Below the pieces are notes generated by a model, which was not told the origin of the DNA, searched no databases, and saw nothing but the letters and a program-made list of their open reading frames with translations. 64,000 bases of DNA, taken from the NCBI GenBank assembly GCA_016742175.1, contig JACVCH010000010.1:60371-124370 (forward strand), in the 5' to 3' direction. The DNA comes from Rhizobiaceae bacterium. GTDB lineage: Bacteria; Pseudomonadota; Alphaproteobacteria; Rhizobiales; Rhizobiaceae. Of this stretch, positions 49,251 to 59,716 are shown piece by piece. The translations under genes were made by a program, and so were the position numbers. Positions within the stretch are counted from its first letter, which is position 1; the number at the start of each line of letters is the position of its first letter.

Positions 49251-50477
49251 ATGAGAAAGCATCCAATGTTGAACAGACGCACGATGCTGAAGGGGGGCGC
49301 GGGGGCCATGGCGCTGGCCATGGGCGGGTTCGCGCCGTTCATCCGCCAGCAGGCCTACGCGCAAGACCTCGCCAGCCAGCAGCTTCGCACGATCGGCCTG
49401 TCGGTCACCGTGCAGGACCGCATCCTCGATTCATTCAAGCAGGAAAGCGGCGTCGGCACCGCGACGGGCACCGCCTCGACCTTCCCCGACGCGCAGACGC
49501 GCATCCTGTCGGGCGCAGGCGACTATGATTGCTGGGAGGTGATCGCCGAGCGCCTGCCGGCCGTCATCGCCACCAACAATGTCGAGCCGATCCCGGTCGC
49601 CGAAATTCCCAACTGGAACTCGATCCGCGACACCTTCACCACCGTCAACGACAAGTGGGAGCGCAAGGCGCAGATCGTCGGCCAGATCTGGGCCGACGAA
49701 GGCCAGACCGAGCTCTACATGGTCCCCGCCGTCTATAATTTCGATTCCATCGGCTACAATCCCGACGTCGTCAGCGACGAGGAAGCCAATAGCTGGACAG
49801 CCCTCTTCGACGACAAGTGGAAGGGCAAGTCGGGCCTCAACGTCGATCCGCTGATCGCCTTCGGCCAGGCCATCATCGCGCTCAACACGCTCGGCGAACT
49901 CGAAGCCAAGAACCCCGGCAACCCGACCATCGAGGAAATCGACGAGGCGACCGCCTTCCTCATCTCCAAGAAGAAGGGCGGCCAGTTCCGCGCGCTCTGG
50001 GGCGACTTCGGCGAACTCGTCAACCTGATGGCGTCCGGCGAAATGGTCGTCTCCGACGCCTGGCAGCCGGCCGTCATGGCGGTGAAGGCGCAAGGGCGCC
50101 CGGCGAAATACGCAACGCCCAAGGAAGGCACGCGCGGCTGGACCATCGGCCCATCGCTCATCGCCGGCTCGCCCAACCGCGAAGCCGTCATCGCCTACGC
50201 CAATTACTGGCTCTCCGGCCCTCCGGCCATCGCCGTGACGGAACAGGGCTACTACTCGCCCTCGACCAACATCAAGGAAGCGATGGACCCGGACAAATAC
50301 GCCTTCTGGTACGAGGGCAAGCCCTGGGTCGGCGCCGCCGAACGCGGCATCAACGAGGGCGATCTGCGCGACGGCGGCTCGCTCGAGGAGCGTTCGGCCA
50401 ACGTCGCCTACTGGCACCAGTGGCCGGACGAATACGACTATCTGATCCAGCGCTGGGACGAATTCCTCAACGCCTGA
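49251..50477 (+). CDS. ABC transporter substrate-binding protein (PotD-like), Tat-exported
   Basis: A 408-residue periplasmic binding protein with a twin-arginine signal (LNRRTMLKGGAGAMALAMGG, cleavage near AYAQD). The mature domain has the PotD-like stretches GAGDYDCWEVIAE, VPAVYNFDSIGYNPD and ALWGDFGELVNLMASGE. AAAGGGA about 8 bases upstream favours the ATG at 49251 over 49221. Its mature region is related to the leaderless protein encoded at 53960-55207. Confidence 0.9.
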   Translation: MRKHPMLNRRTMLKGGAGAMALAMGGFAPFIRQQAYAQDLASQQLRTIGLSVTVQDRILDSFKQESGVGTATGTASTFPDAQTRILSGAGDYDCWEVIAERLPAVIATNNVEPIPVAEIPNWNSIRDTFTTVNDKWERKAQIVGQIWADEGQTELYMVPAVYNFDSIGYNPDVVSDEEANSWTALFDDKWKGKSGLNVDPLIAFGQAIIALNTLGELEAKNPGNPTIEEIDEATAFLISKKKGGQFRALWGDFGELVNLMASGEMVVSDAWQPAVMAVKAQGRPAKYATPKEGTRGWTIGPSLIAGSPNREAVIAYANYWLSGPPAIAVTEQGYYSPSTNIKEAMDPDKYAFWYEGKPWVGAAERGINEGDLRDGGSLEERSANVAYWHQWPDEYDYLIQRWDEFLNA

Positions 50478-50552
50478 TCAAGCTTTCCCGCGCGCCGGTT
50501 CGGCCGGCGCGCGGGGCCTCTGCCCCCTTCCAAGTCGCATCGGATTATCGGC

Positions 50553-51644
<1,092 letters not shown>

Positions 51645-51680
51645 ACGCAAAACGCTCAATCAATCCAAGGGAGATCGGCA

Positions 51681-52562
51681 ATGGCTAAGGAAATTCTGGT
51701 CGGCTTCGGCATCGACGTCGATGCCGTGGCGGGGTGGCTCGGCTCATACGGCGGCGAGGATTCGCCCGACGACATCTCGCGCGGCATGTTCGCCGGCGAG
51801 GTCGGCTCGCCCCGCCTTTTGAAGATGTTCGAGCGCTGGGGCATCAAGACGACCTGGTTCATCCCCGGCCACTCGGCCGAGACCTTCTGGGACGAGATGA
51901 AGGCCGTTGCCGATGCCGGCCACGAGATCGGCATCCACGGCTATAGCCACGAAAATCCGATCGCGATGACGCCGGAGCAGGAGGAGCAGGTCCTCGACAA
52001 GTGCATCGACCTGATCACCAGGCTTTCCGGCCAGCGGCCGACCGGCTATGTCGCGCCGTGGTGGGAGTTTTCCAACGTCACCAACGAGTTGCTCCTGAAG
52101 AAGGGCATCAAGTACGACCACTCGCTGATGCACAACGACTTCACGCCCTATTATGTACGCGTCGGCGACAAGTGGACGAAGATCGATTATTCGGCCAAGC
52201 CCTCGGACTGGATGCAGCCGCTGACGCGCGGCGAGGAAACCGACCTGATCGAGATCCCGGCCAACTGGTATCTCGACGATCTCCCGCCGATGATGTTCAT
52301 CAAGAAGGCGCCCAACAGCCACGGCTTCGTCAATCCGCGGCATATCGAGGAGATGTGGCGCGACCAGTTCGACTGGGTCTATCGCGAGATGGACTACGCC
52401 GTCTTCCCGATCACCATCCATCCGGACGTGTCGGGTCGCCCGCAGGTGCTGCTGATGCTCGAGCGCCTCTACGAATACATCAAGGGCCACGAGGGCGTGC
52501 GCTTCGTCACCATGAACGAGATGGCCGACGATTTCGCCAAGCGCCATCCGCGCAAGAAATAG
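51681..52562 (+). CDS. Polysaccharide deacetylase-fold hydrolase, HP0310/PgdA-like
   Basis: A 293-residue NodB-fold metal hydrolase with no signal peptide. Metal and catalytic residues lie in [29 protein letters not shown] (two His) and [14 protein letters not shown]. It resembles Helicobacter pylori HP0310 along its whole length, for example [11 protein letters not shown] and [17 protein letters not shown]0310 is named a peptidoglycan deacetylase, but its structure has been likened to cyclic imidases and allantoinase-type enzymes. A cytoplasmic location inside a nitrogen-compound import operon favours an amide- or imide-ring hydrolase here. Confidence 0.88.
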   Translation: MAKEILVGFGIDVDAVAGWLGSYGGEDSPDDISRGMFAGEVGSPRLLKMFERWGIKTTWFIPGHSAETFWDEMKAVADAGHEIGIHGYSHENPIAMTPEQEEQVLDKCIDLITRLSGQRPTGYVAPWWEFSNVTNELLLKKGIKYDHSLMHNDFTPYYVRVGDKWTKIDYSAKPSDWMQPLTRGEETDLIEIPANWYLDDLPPMMFIKKAPNSHGFVNPRHIEEMWRDQFDWVYREMDYAVFPITIHPDVSGRPQVLLMLERLYEYIKGHEGVRFVTMNEMADDFAKRHPRKK

Positions 52563-52584
52563 GCGCCAACGGGAGGAGCCGGTC

Positions 52585-52911
52585 ATGTGCTCGCTGTGCG
52601 GCATATTGGGGTGCGACGACCACTGGACGAGCGCCGTCGCTCGTCCAGGCGTCTACACGCGCAACACCGACCGGCTCTCGCGGCGGCGCGAGGCGGCCGA
52701 CCGGATGAAGTTCGCCAACGCCGTCCTGTCGCCGCGCCGCATCAGCGTTTCCGAGTGGCAGGGCACGTCCTACGTCCTGTCGAACCCGACCGGCCGCACG
52801 CAGATCTTCGACAGCCTCGCCCACCTCTGGCCAGAAGCCGAGACGATGGCCGGCCGCGAGTTCGACCCGCTCGATCCGATCTATCTGGAGCAGTTGAAGG
52901 CGCTGTCATGA
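52585..52911 (+). CDS. Small Cys/His-containing protein of unknown function
   Basis: A 108-residue protein I cannot place in a named family. It begins MCSLCGILGCDDHW, a CxxC...C...H arrangement suited to binding a metal ion. The rest (SEWQGTSYVLSNPTGRTQIF) looks like a compact soluble domain. GGGAGGAG precedes the ATG, and the stop overlaps the COG0523 GTPase start by 4 bases (ATGA). It may be a metal-binding partner or client linking the GTPase with the hydrolase encoded 22 bases upstream. Confidence 0.82.
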   Translation: MCSLCGILGCDDHWTSAVARPGVYTRNTDRLSRRREAADRMKFANAVLSPRRISVSEWQGTSYVLSNPTGRTQIFDSLAHLWPEAETMAGREFDPLDPIYLEQLKALS

Positions 52912-53951
52912 AGGATGCCACGCCGATCAACCTCCTCACCGGCTTCCTCGGTTCGGGCAAGACGACGCTGTTGCAGCGCCTCCTGACCGACCCGGCGATG
53001 GCCAGCGCCGCCGTCCTCATCAACGAGTTCGGCGAGGTCGGGCTCGACCATCACCTCCTCGACCGCATCGACGACAATGTCGTCCTGATGAAGTCGGGCT
53101 GCATCTGCTGCACCGTTCGCGGCGAAATCGCCGACGCACTGCTCGGCCTTCATTCGCAGCGCGCGCGCGGTGAAATCCCCTGGTTCGACCGCGTCGTCAT
53201 TGAGACGACCGGCCTCGCCGACCCGTTCCCTGCGCTCTCGACCATCCAGTCGCACCCCGTCCTGCGCAGCCATTTCTCCATCGCCAATGTCGTAACGACC
53301 GTCGACGCCGTGAACGGCCAGAACCAGCTTGCCGACCGTCTCGAAGCCGTCCGCCAGGTCGGCGCGGCCGATGTCGTCGTCATCACCAAGACTGACCTCG
53401 CCGACGAGGCCCGCACCGCCGACCTGCGCGCCGCGCTGACGCGGCTCAATCCGACCGCCCGCCAGGTCATAGCCGCTGAAGCTGCCTCGGACGACTTCAT
53501 CGCATCGAGCACCGCTCTGCGCGCCGAGGGCTGGGAAGGCCATGCCGCGCACGACCACGACCATCATCACCATCACCACCACGACACAGCCGACGCGAAA
53601 ATCCGCTCCTTCGCCATCACCGTCGACGGCCCGGTCGACTGGACCGCGTTCGGCGTCTGGCTCACCATGCTCCTGAACCGGCACGGCGACCGCATCTTCC
53701 GCGTCAAGGGCATCCTCAACGTCGCCGGCGAGGACCGTCCCGTCGCGGTCCACGGCGTCCAGCGCCTTGTCCATGCGCCGGTCCATATGAGCGGCTGGCC
53801 GGATGCGAGCCGCCAGTCGCGCATCGTCTTCATCGTCGACGATCTCGACCCGGCGCGGATCGAAGCCTCGTTCCATGTGTTCAACAGGCTGTCGGAAAAA
53901 GTGCTGTCGCATCGCGCAAGCGGTTGCCTCGAAGGTGCAACCCCGCGATAG
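52908..53951 (+). CDS. COG0523/CobW-family GTPase, second copy
   Basis: A 347-residue G3E GTPase with Walker A GFLGSGKTTLLQR, the CxCC motif in MKSGCICCTVRGEI, VIETTGLADPFPAL and the guanine motif TKTDLADEA. A His-rich loop (DHDHHHHHHHDTAD) lies near residue 225, before the C-terminal domain. It starts inside the end of the small Cys/His gene. Its place in a catabolic operon points to metal delivery to one of the neighbouring hydrolases, and not to general zinc stress. Confidence 0.92.
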   Translation: MKDATPINLLTGFLGSGKTTLLQRLLTDPAMASAAVLINEFGEVGLDHHLLDRIDDNVVLMKSGCICCTVRGEIADALLGLHSQRARGEIPWFDRVVIETTGLADPFPALSTIQSHPVLRSHFSIANVVTTVDAVNGQNQLADRLEAVRQVGAADVVVITKTDLADEARTADLRAALTRLNPTARQVIAAEAASDDFIASSTALRAEGWEGHAAHDHDHHHHHHHDTADAKIRSFAITVDGPVDWTAFGVWLTMLLNRHGDRIFRVKGILNVAGEDRPVAVHGVQRLVHAPVHMSGWPDASRQSRIVFIVDDLDPARIEASFHVFNRLSEKVLSHRASGCLEGATPR

Positions 53952-53959
53952 GTGACCGG

Positions 53960-55207
53960 ATGACCCTTGAGGACCATGAAGCCATCGCGGCGCCGGCCGT
54001 CCACATCGCCACGCCGCAGACCCTGCGCGTGCTGTGCACCGAGATCACGCCGTTCCGCCAGTTGCAGGCCCGCGCGCAGCGCGACCTCGGCTTCGAACTC
54101 GCCTTCGAGCAGCATGATTTCGTCACCGCGCAACGCCTCGCGGCGACCGAGCCCGACCGCTACGACATCTACGACCAGTGCTTCCACAATCTCGATATCG
54201 TCTGGCACTGGCGCGCCATCAAGCCGATCGAGATCGAGCGCATCGAGCTCTGGCCGCGCGTCAACGATTTGACCAAGAAGGGCTGCATCAACGCCGCCGC
54301 GCCGCTCGGCTTCGGCGATGCGCCCGTCACGCGGCTCTACGTGCAGCAGGACAACACGCTGTCCTCCGTGCCGACGCCCTATCTCTCGATGCTGCCGACG
54401 GTCCACAATTTCGATTCCTTCGGCATCAACGAAACCGCGACCGGCATCGACACCGACCGCGACGTCCACTCCTGGGCCGAGCTTTTGAACCCGCGCTGGC
54501 GCGGCCACGTCTCCATCGTCGACGAGCCGGCGATCGGCATTTTCGACCTCGCGCTCGCCTTCCGCGCCGCGCGCAAGATGGCGTTCAAGGAGCTCGGCAA
54601 CATGACGGTCGACGAGATCGACCAGTTGCTCGACTTCGCGCTGGCCCTGAAACGAAAAGGCCATTTCCACACCTTCTGGCGCACCGCGCCAGAGGCGACC
54701 GCGCTGATGGAGAGCGGCGACGTCTGGGCCGGGTCGATGTGGAGCCCGAGCGCGGTGGCGCTGAAGAGCCGGCATTTGCGCATCCGCCAGGCCGTGCCCG
54801 TCGAGGGCTACCGCGCCTGGCATGGCGGGCTGTGCCTCGCCCGGCACCTGACCGGCCACCGCCTCGACCAGGCCTACGCCTATCTCAACTGGTCGCTGTC
54901 GGGTTGGCCGGGCGCTGTCGTCGCGCGGCAGGGCTACTACATGTCGGTCACCGAGCCGGTCCGCGACCATCTCGAGCCGGAGGAATGGGACTACTGGTAC
55001 GAGGGCAAGCCCGCGCGCCGCGTCCTCAATGATCCCGAAGGCAAGCCGGCAATCCAGCTCGGCGCGGTGCGCTCCGGCGGCTCCTACTGGAGTCGGGCCT
55101 CGCATATCGCGCTGTGGAACACGACCATGGACGAGCACAACTACCTCGTGCGACGCTGGGCCGAACTCGTGCGCGAACCGGCCGGCGGCCTCAAGCGCGC
55201 CTCCTGA
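53960..55207 (+). CDS. PotD-like solute-binding protein without a signal peptide
   Basis: A 415-residue protein related to the periplasmic binding protein at 49251-50477 (shared MLPTVHNFDSFGIN-type and WDYWYEGKPA stretches). The N-terminus MTLEDHEAIAAPAVHIATPQ has no hydrophobic core or twin Arg, and the reading frame upstream offers none either. It is 8 bases after the GTPase gene, so it is translated as part of the operon. It could be cytoplasmic and act as a sensor, a storage protein or an enzyme subunit, or be exported by an unknown route. Confidence 0.82.
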   Translation: MTLEDHEAIAAPAVHIATPQTLRVLCTEITPFRQLQARAQRDLGFELAFEQHDFVTAQRLAATEPDRYDIYDQCFHNLDIVWHWRAIKPIEIERIELWPRVNDLTKKGCINAAAPLGFGDAPVTRLYVQQDNTLSSVPTPYLSMLPTVHNFDSFGINETATGIDTDRDVHSWAELLNPRWRGHVSIVDEPAIGIFDLALAFRAARKMAFKELGNMTVDEIDQLLDFALALKRKGHFHTFWRTAPEATALMESGDVWAGSMWSPSAVALKSRHLRIRQAVPVEGYRAWHGGLCLARHLTGHRLDQAYAYLNWSLSGWPGAVVARQGYYMSVTEPVRDHLEPEEWDYWYEGKPARRVLNDPEGKPAIQLGAVRSGGSYWSRASHIALWNTTMDEHNYLVRRWAELVREPAGGLKRAS

Positions 55208-55228
55208 TTTCTAAAGAAGGATTTCGCC

Positions 55229-55675
55229 TTGGCAGTCAGCATCATCCGGCCCGAACCGCAGCACCGCGCCGACTGGGACCGGCTCTACGCCGGCTACGCG
55301 CAATTCTACAAGGTCGAGCAGACCGCCGAGATGCGCGACCGCGTCTGGGGCTGGCTGCAATCGCCCGACGAGGAGGAGCAGGGCTTCCTCGCCGCCGACG
55401 AGACCGGCCGCATCGTCGGCCTCGCCCATTTCCGCCAGTTCACGCGCCCGCTCTCGGCCTCGCGCGGCGGCTTCCTCGACGACCTGTTCGTCGATCCGGA
55501 CGTCCGCGGGTCCGGCGCCGCGCAAGCATTGATCGCCGCCATCTCCGACGAAGGCCGCAGCCGCGGCTGGACCGTCATCCGCTGGATCACCAAGGACGAC
55601 AATTACCGCGCCCGCGCCGCCTACGACCGGCTGGCGAAGCGGACCGAGTGGCTGACCTACGACATCACGCTGTAG
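55229..55675 (+). CDS. GNAT family N-acetyltransferase
   Basis: A 148-residue acetyl-CoA-dependent transferase. The cofactor loop is DPDVRGSGAAQALI, and the end (NYRARAAYDRLAKRTEWLTY) fits the GNAT fold. The start is a TTG at 55229, supported by AAAGAAGG at 55213-55220; no ATG is suitably placed. It ends the plus-strand operon, and its stop abuts the hyuA stop. Confidence 0.86.
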   Translation: MAVSIIRPEPQHRADWDRLYAGYAQFYKVEQTAEMRDRVWGWLQSPDEEEQGFLAADETGRIVGLAHFRQFTRPLSASRGGFLDDLFVDPDVRGSGAAQALIAAISDEGRSRGWTVIRWITKDDNYRARAAYDRLAKRTEWLTYDITL

Positions 55676-57751
55676 TCAACCCGGCGTCACCACATAAGAC
55701 CCGCTCTCGTGCAGTTCCGCCCGCCAGCCAGGTTCGATGACGATCGTCGTCGTCGTCTCCTCGATGATCGCCGGTCCCGTCACCACGTCGCCGGCTCCCA
55801 GCTTGCCCCCGTCATGCACCGGCACGCGCTGGCGCTTGCCGTCGGCGGAAAAGATCGCCTGCCGCGTTCCCTTCAGTGACGCGTCGACATTGCCGCCCTT
55901 CGCCAGCGCCTTGTCGCCCGGCTTGGCGACCAGCCCGTAAAGCGTGCTTTCGATGTTGACGATCTCGACCGTGTTGTTCGGTTCGGCATAGGTGTAGAGC
56001 TGTTCGTGGCGGCGGTGAAACGCGTCCTTCAGGCGCTCGACCGTCTCCGCGCTTATCTCGAAATTGTCGACCTCCACCGTGCATTCGTGCACCTGCCCGA
56101 CATAGCGCATGTCGAGGCTGCGCTTGATGCGGATCTGGTCCTCGCCGAAGCCGTCGGCCTTGAGATGCGCCTTGCCTTCCTCTTCCAGTTCGTGGAACAG
56201 CGCGTTGACCCGCCTATACGCCTCCTCATTGTCGAGCCGCACCGGGCAGGTCGCCATGTAGTTGTACTTCACGTCCGAGATGATCTGGCCGAAGGCGCAG
56301 AGGCCCGAGGCGAGCTTCGGCACGATGATGCGCGTGATGCCCATCTCGCGCGCCAGCGCCGTGATGTGGGCGCCCGTCGCGCCGCCGGCGCAGACGAGCA
56401 CGAAATCGCGCGGGTCGTAGCCGCGTTCGATCGACACGCGCCGGATGCCGTTGACCATGTTGGCGTTGACGATGGTGAACATGCCGTAAGCGGCTTTTTC
56501 GAGCGAGATGCCGAGCGGCTCGGCGACCTTCGTCGCGATCGCCGTCTCGGCTTTCGCCGGGTCCAGCGGCAGGCGGCCGCCGACGAGCCCGTCGGGGTTC
56601 AGATAGCCGAGCACCAGATTGACGTCGGTCGTCGTCGGCTCCGTGCCGCCCTGGCCGTAGCAGGCGGGGCCGGGGTCGGAGCCGGCGCTTTGCGGGCCGA
56701 CCTGCAAAAGCCCCATCTCGTCGATCCAGCCGATCGAGCCGCCGCCCGCGCCCAGCGTCTCGACCTGGATCATCGGCACGCCGATCCGGTAGCGCAGGAA
56801 GTCGATGTTCTTGTTCAGGTTCGTCACGCCCTCATGGGTCAGCGTGATGTCGAACGACGTGCCGCCCATGTCGATGGTGATGACGTTGGTTTCGTCGAAC
56901 GGAGCGGAGACGTGGAGGCCGGCGAGCGGCGCGGACGCGGGACCGGAATTGATCGCGTAGACCGAGCGGTCGGTCATCGCCTCGCCGATGGCAAGGCCGC
57001 CATTCGACTGGAAGTAGCGCACCGGATGCTTCGCCCCCAGCGAGCGGAAATAGGCGTCCACCGCGCCGACATATTTCTTCAGCGTCGGTGCCAGATAGGC
57101 GTTCGTCACCGCCGTCGAGGTCCGTGTATATTCGCGCACCTGCGGGTAGAGCGACGAGCCCAGCGTCAGGATGACGCCCGGCATCATCTCGCGCACGATC
57201 TCGCCCGCGCGTCGCTCGTGCTCGGGGTGGAGTACCGACCAGACGAAGGAGATCGCGACCGATTCCACGCCCTCCGTGAGAAAATGCTCGCAGGCCGCGC
57301 GCACGTCGTCCTCGGTCAGCGGCGTGCGCACCTCGCCGTTGGAGAGCACCCGCTCGCGCACGCCCTTGCGCAAATTGCGCGGCACCAGCATGACGGCCGG
57401 CGGATAGTCGGCGTCGTAGCGATAGCCGTCCTCCTTGTGGCCGTTGCGGATTTCGATCGAATCCTCGTGCCCCGCCGTGCAGATCAGCCCCGTTCGCGCG
57501 CCTTTGTGTTGGATCAGCGCGTTGAGCCCGACCGTCGTGCCGTTGATGCAGAGGTCGCAATTGGGGATGATCTCGTCCAGCGGTACGTCGAGGTCTTCCG
57601 CGATCAGTGCCAGGCCGTTGCGGATCGCGATGGTCGGGTCGGCCGGCGTCGAGAGCGCCTTGTAGAGCCGGTTGCCGCCGGCCTGCTCGGCCAGGACGAA
57701 ATCGGTGAAGGTGCCGCCGGCGTCGATGCCGAGACGATATTTGCTGCGCAT
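55676..57751 (-). CDS. hyuA: Hydantoinase/oxoprolinase subunit A
   Basis: A 691-residue subunit of the ATP-dependent hydantoinase/5-oxoprolinase/acetone carboxylase superfamily. The ATP-site opening is RLGIDAGGTFTDFVLAEQ, with VITIDMGGTSFDITL and LVCAGGATGAHITALA further on. The short C-terminal domain of the family is present, ending ETTTTIVIEPGW. GGGAGG precedes the ATG. It is 16 bases downstream of hyuB. The ring substrate (hydantoin, oxoproline or N-methylhydantoin type) cannot be chosen from sequence. Confidence 0.93.
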   Translation of the reverse strand: MRSKYRLGIDAGGTFTDFVLAEQAGGNRLYKALSTPADPTIAIRNGLALIAEDLDVPLDEIIPNCDLCINGTTVGLNALIQHKGARTGLICTAGHEDSIEIRNGHKEDGYRYDADYPPAVMLVPRNLRKGVRERVLSNGEVRTPLTEDDVRAACEHFLTEGVESVAISFVWSVLHPEHERRAGEIVREMMPGVILTLGSSLYPQVREYTRTSTAVTNAYLAPTLKKYVGAVDAYFRSLGAKHPVRYFQSNGGLAIGEAMTDRSVYAINSGPASAPLAGLHVSAPFDETNVITIDMGGTSFDITLTHEGVTNLNKNIDFLRYRIGVPMIQVETLGAGGGSIGWIDEMGLLQVGPQSAGSDPGPACYGQGGTEPTTTDVNLVLGYLNPDGLVGGRLPLDPAKAETAIATKVAEPLGISLEKAAYGMFTIVNANMVNGIRRVSIERGYDPRDFVLVCAGGATGAHITALAREMGITRIIVPKLASGLCAFGQIISDVKYNYMATCPVRLDNEEAYRRVNALFHELEEEGKAHLKADGFGEDQIRIKRSLDMRYVGQVHECTVEVDNFEISAETVERLKDAFHRRHEQLYTYAEPNNTVEIVNIESTLYGLVAKPGDKALAKGGNVDASLKGTRQAIFSADGKRQRVPVHDGGKLGAGDVVTGPAIIEETTTTIVIEPGWRAELHESGSYVVTPG

Positions 57752-57767
57752 GATCGGTCCTCCCAGA

Positions 57768-59528
57768 TTAAGCGGCGCGCAATTTGCGGGTGGCGTCGAG
57801 GTCGACCTTCAGCGTCTCGGCATCCGCGATGACGACGCCGTAATCCTCGCGCGCCCCGTTGATCGAGACGAGGCCGAGCTTCACGTCCTCGACCACCTTG
57901 TCGACCGGCCGCTTCTTCGGGTCGCCATAGCCGCCGCCGCCGGGGTTCATGTTGGTCACCGTCTCGCCTGGCTTGATGACGCCGATCGTGTTGTTGCGGA
58001 TCGTCTCGGTCTTGCCGTCGCGCTTCAGTTCCAGCCGGCCGACCTTGGTGTCGATCAGGGACGATTGCGCGCCGGCCGCGCCGAGCGCCGGAATCCGTCG
58101 TCCCTCGCCGAACATGATGAAGGTCATGTCGCCGTCGAGCGGTTCCACCTCCCACGCCGTGCCCGAGCCGCCGCGGTGCAGCCCCGCTCCGCCCGAATCC
58201 GTCATCAGCGAATATTTGTGGATGATGATCGGGTAGGAGTGCTCCAGAAGCTCGATGTCGCCGGAGGTCAGCGCGCCGAAGCAGCATTCGGGCCCGCAGG
58301 CGTGCCAGCCGTCCTGCTGCGGCGTCGCCCCCGCGCCGGAGATGATGGTGGCGAGCACCATCGTCACATATTCCTCGTCGTGGCGCTTGTCCCAGCCGGC
58401 GATGTTGAGCCCGTTGGCGTGGCCCCAGGACGCCGCGACCTTCGAGGGCATCGCCTTTTCGAAGGCGAGGCGCACCGCGTCGGTCAGCGTCTCCATCGGC
58501 GTCGTGGTGCAGTTCATGTGCGGCGCCGGTTCCTTGGCGTTGCACAGCGTGCCCTTCGGCCCTATGTCGACCGAGACGCAGCGATAGAGCCCTTCATTGT
58601 AGGGCGGGGGGAGCTGCGCGAACATCATCAGGCCGAGATAGACGCCCGAATAGGAATTGCCCTCGTAGGAATTGATGAAATAGGGCACCTGCGGCGGGCT
58701 CGAGATCGCGATCCGGCAATCGTCGCCCTCGATCGTCACCGTCGCCTTGATGTCGAAATCGCCGAAGCCGTGGCCGGCATCCTCCAGCACCGCGACGCCT
58801 TCGTAAGTCCCGTCCGGCACCGAGCGGATCAGCGTGCGCATCTGGCGCTCGGCCATGTTCAAAAGTTCGCCAATGCAGGCGTCGACGACGTCCTTTCCAT
58901 ACTTGTCGAGCATGCGGATCAGCGCCCGCTCGCCCACCTGGCAGGCGCCGATCAGCGCGTTGAAATCGCCCTCCTGGTCGCGCCGCGCGCGCATGTTGGT
59001 CAGGATCATGTTGAGCACGTCCTTGCGCGGCTTTCCCCGGTCCCAGATCTTGACGGGGGGAATGCGCAGGCACTCGGCGTAGATCTCCTTGGCGTCGGGG
59101 TTGTAGCCGGCCGGCACCGGCCCGCCGATATCGGTCAAATGCCCCTTGCAGACCGTCCAGTAGACGAGTTCGCCATGGTAGAAGACGGGCTTGTACATGC
59201 ACACGTCGATCGCATGGCTGCCGCCATAGGCCGGGTCGTTGTGCAGGATCAGGTCGCCCTCGTTGATGTCGCCCTCGAAATAGCCGGCGACCACCTTCAT
59301 CGCCGGGATCAGCGAGCCGAGATGGATCGGGATGTCCTGGCCCTGCAGGATCATCTCCGGCTCGGCGTTGAACAGCGCGGTCGAATAGTCGTGCGCCAGG
59401 TTGAAGACGCTCGAGCGCGCGGTCTTCTCCAGCGACAGCGTCATCTCGCGCTGCGTCGTCTCCAGAATGCCCCGCACCACCGACAGGGTGATCGGGTCGA
59501 CGGTGCGCGTCGTTTCTGTCCGGTCCAT
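57768..59528 (-). CDS. hyuB: Hydantoinase/oxoprolinase subunit B
   Basis: A 586-residue partner of HyuA. Family landmarks are DPITLSVVRGILETTQREM, GDLILHNDPAYGGSHAID, DVCMYKPVFYHGELV and MNPGGGGYGDPKKRPVDK. It is the first gene of the pair and diverges from the AraC-type regulator, with 188 bases between the starts. Confidence 0.93.
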   Translation of the reverse strand: MDRTETTRTVDPITLSVVRGILETTQREMTLSLEKTARSSVFNLAHDYSTALFNAEPEMILQGQDIPIHLGSLIPAMKVVAGYFEGDINEGDLILHNDPAYGGSHAIDVCMYKPVFYHGELVYWTVCKGHLTDIGGPVPAGYNPDAKEIYAECLRIPPVKIWDRGKPRKDVLNMILTNMRARRDQEGDFNALIGACQVGERALIRMLDKYGKDVVDACIGELLNMAERQMRTLIRSVPDGTYEGVAVLEDAGHGFGDFDIKATVTIEGDDCRIAISSPPQVPYFINSYEGNSYSGVYLGLMMFAQLPPPYNEGLYRCVSVDIGPKGTLCNAKEPAPHMNCTTTPMETLTDAVRLAFEKAMPSKVAASWGHANGLNIAGWDKRHDEEYVTMVLATIISGAGATPQQDGWHACGPECCFGALTSGDIELLEHSYPIIIHKYSLMTDSGGAGLHRGGSGTAWEVEPLDGDMTFIMFGEGRRIPALGAAGAQSSLIDTKVGRLELKRDGKTETIRNNTIGVIKPGETVTNMNPGGGGYGDPKKRPVDKVVEDVKLGLVSINGAREDYGVVIADAETLKVDLDATRKLRAA

Positions 59529-59716
59529 TGGTCCTCGCTTTCCGGCCCAGTCGTGCGCCGCGCCGATGTTCCCTTGTTTTGGGGAAGCCTAGGCCCGTCG
59601 CGCCGCGTGCGTCTTTGACAGGGAGTGCGCGATTTCTTGACGGCCAGCGCAGTCGGTCATGAAGCGTTTGTCAGGTGCGGCGACCTGCCATAAGGTCAGG
59701 TCGGGAGAGATCGCAG

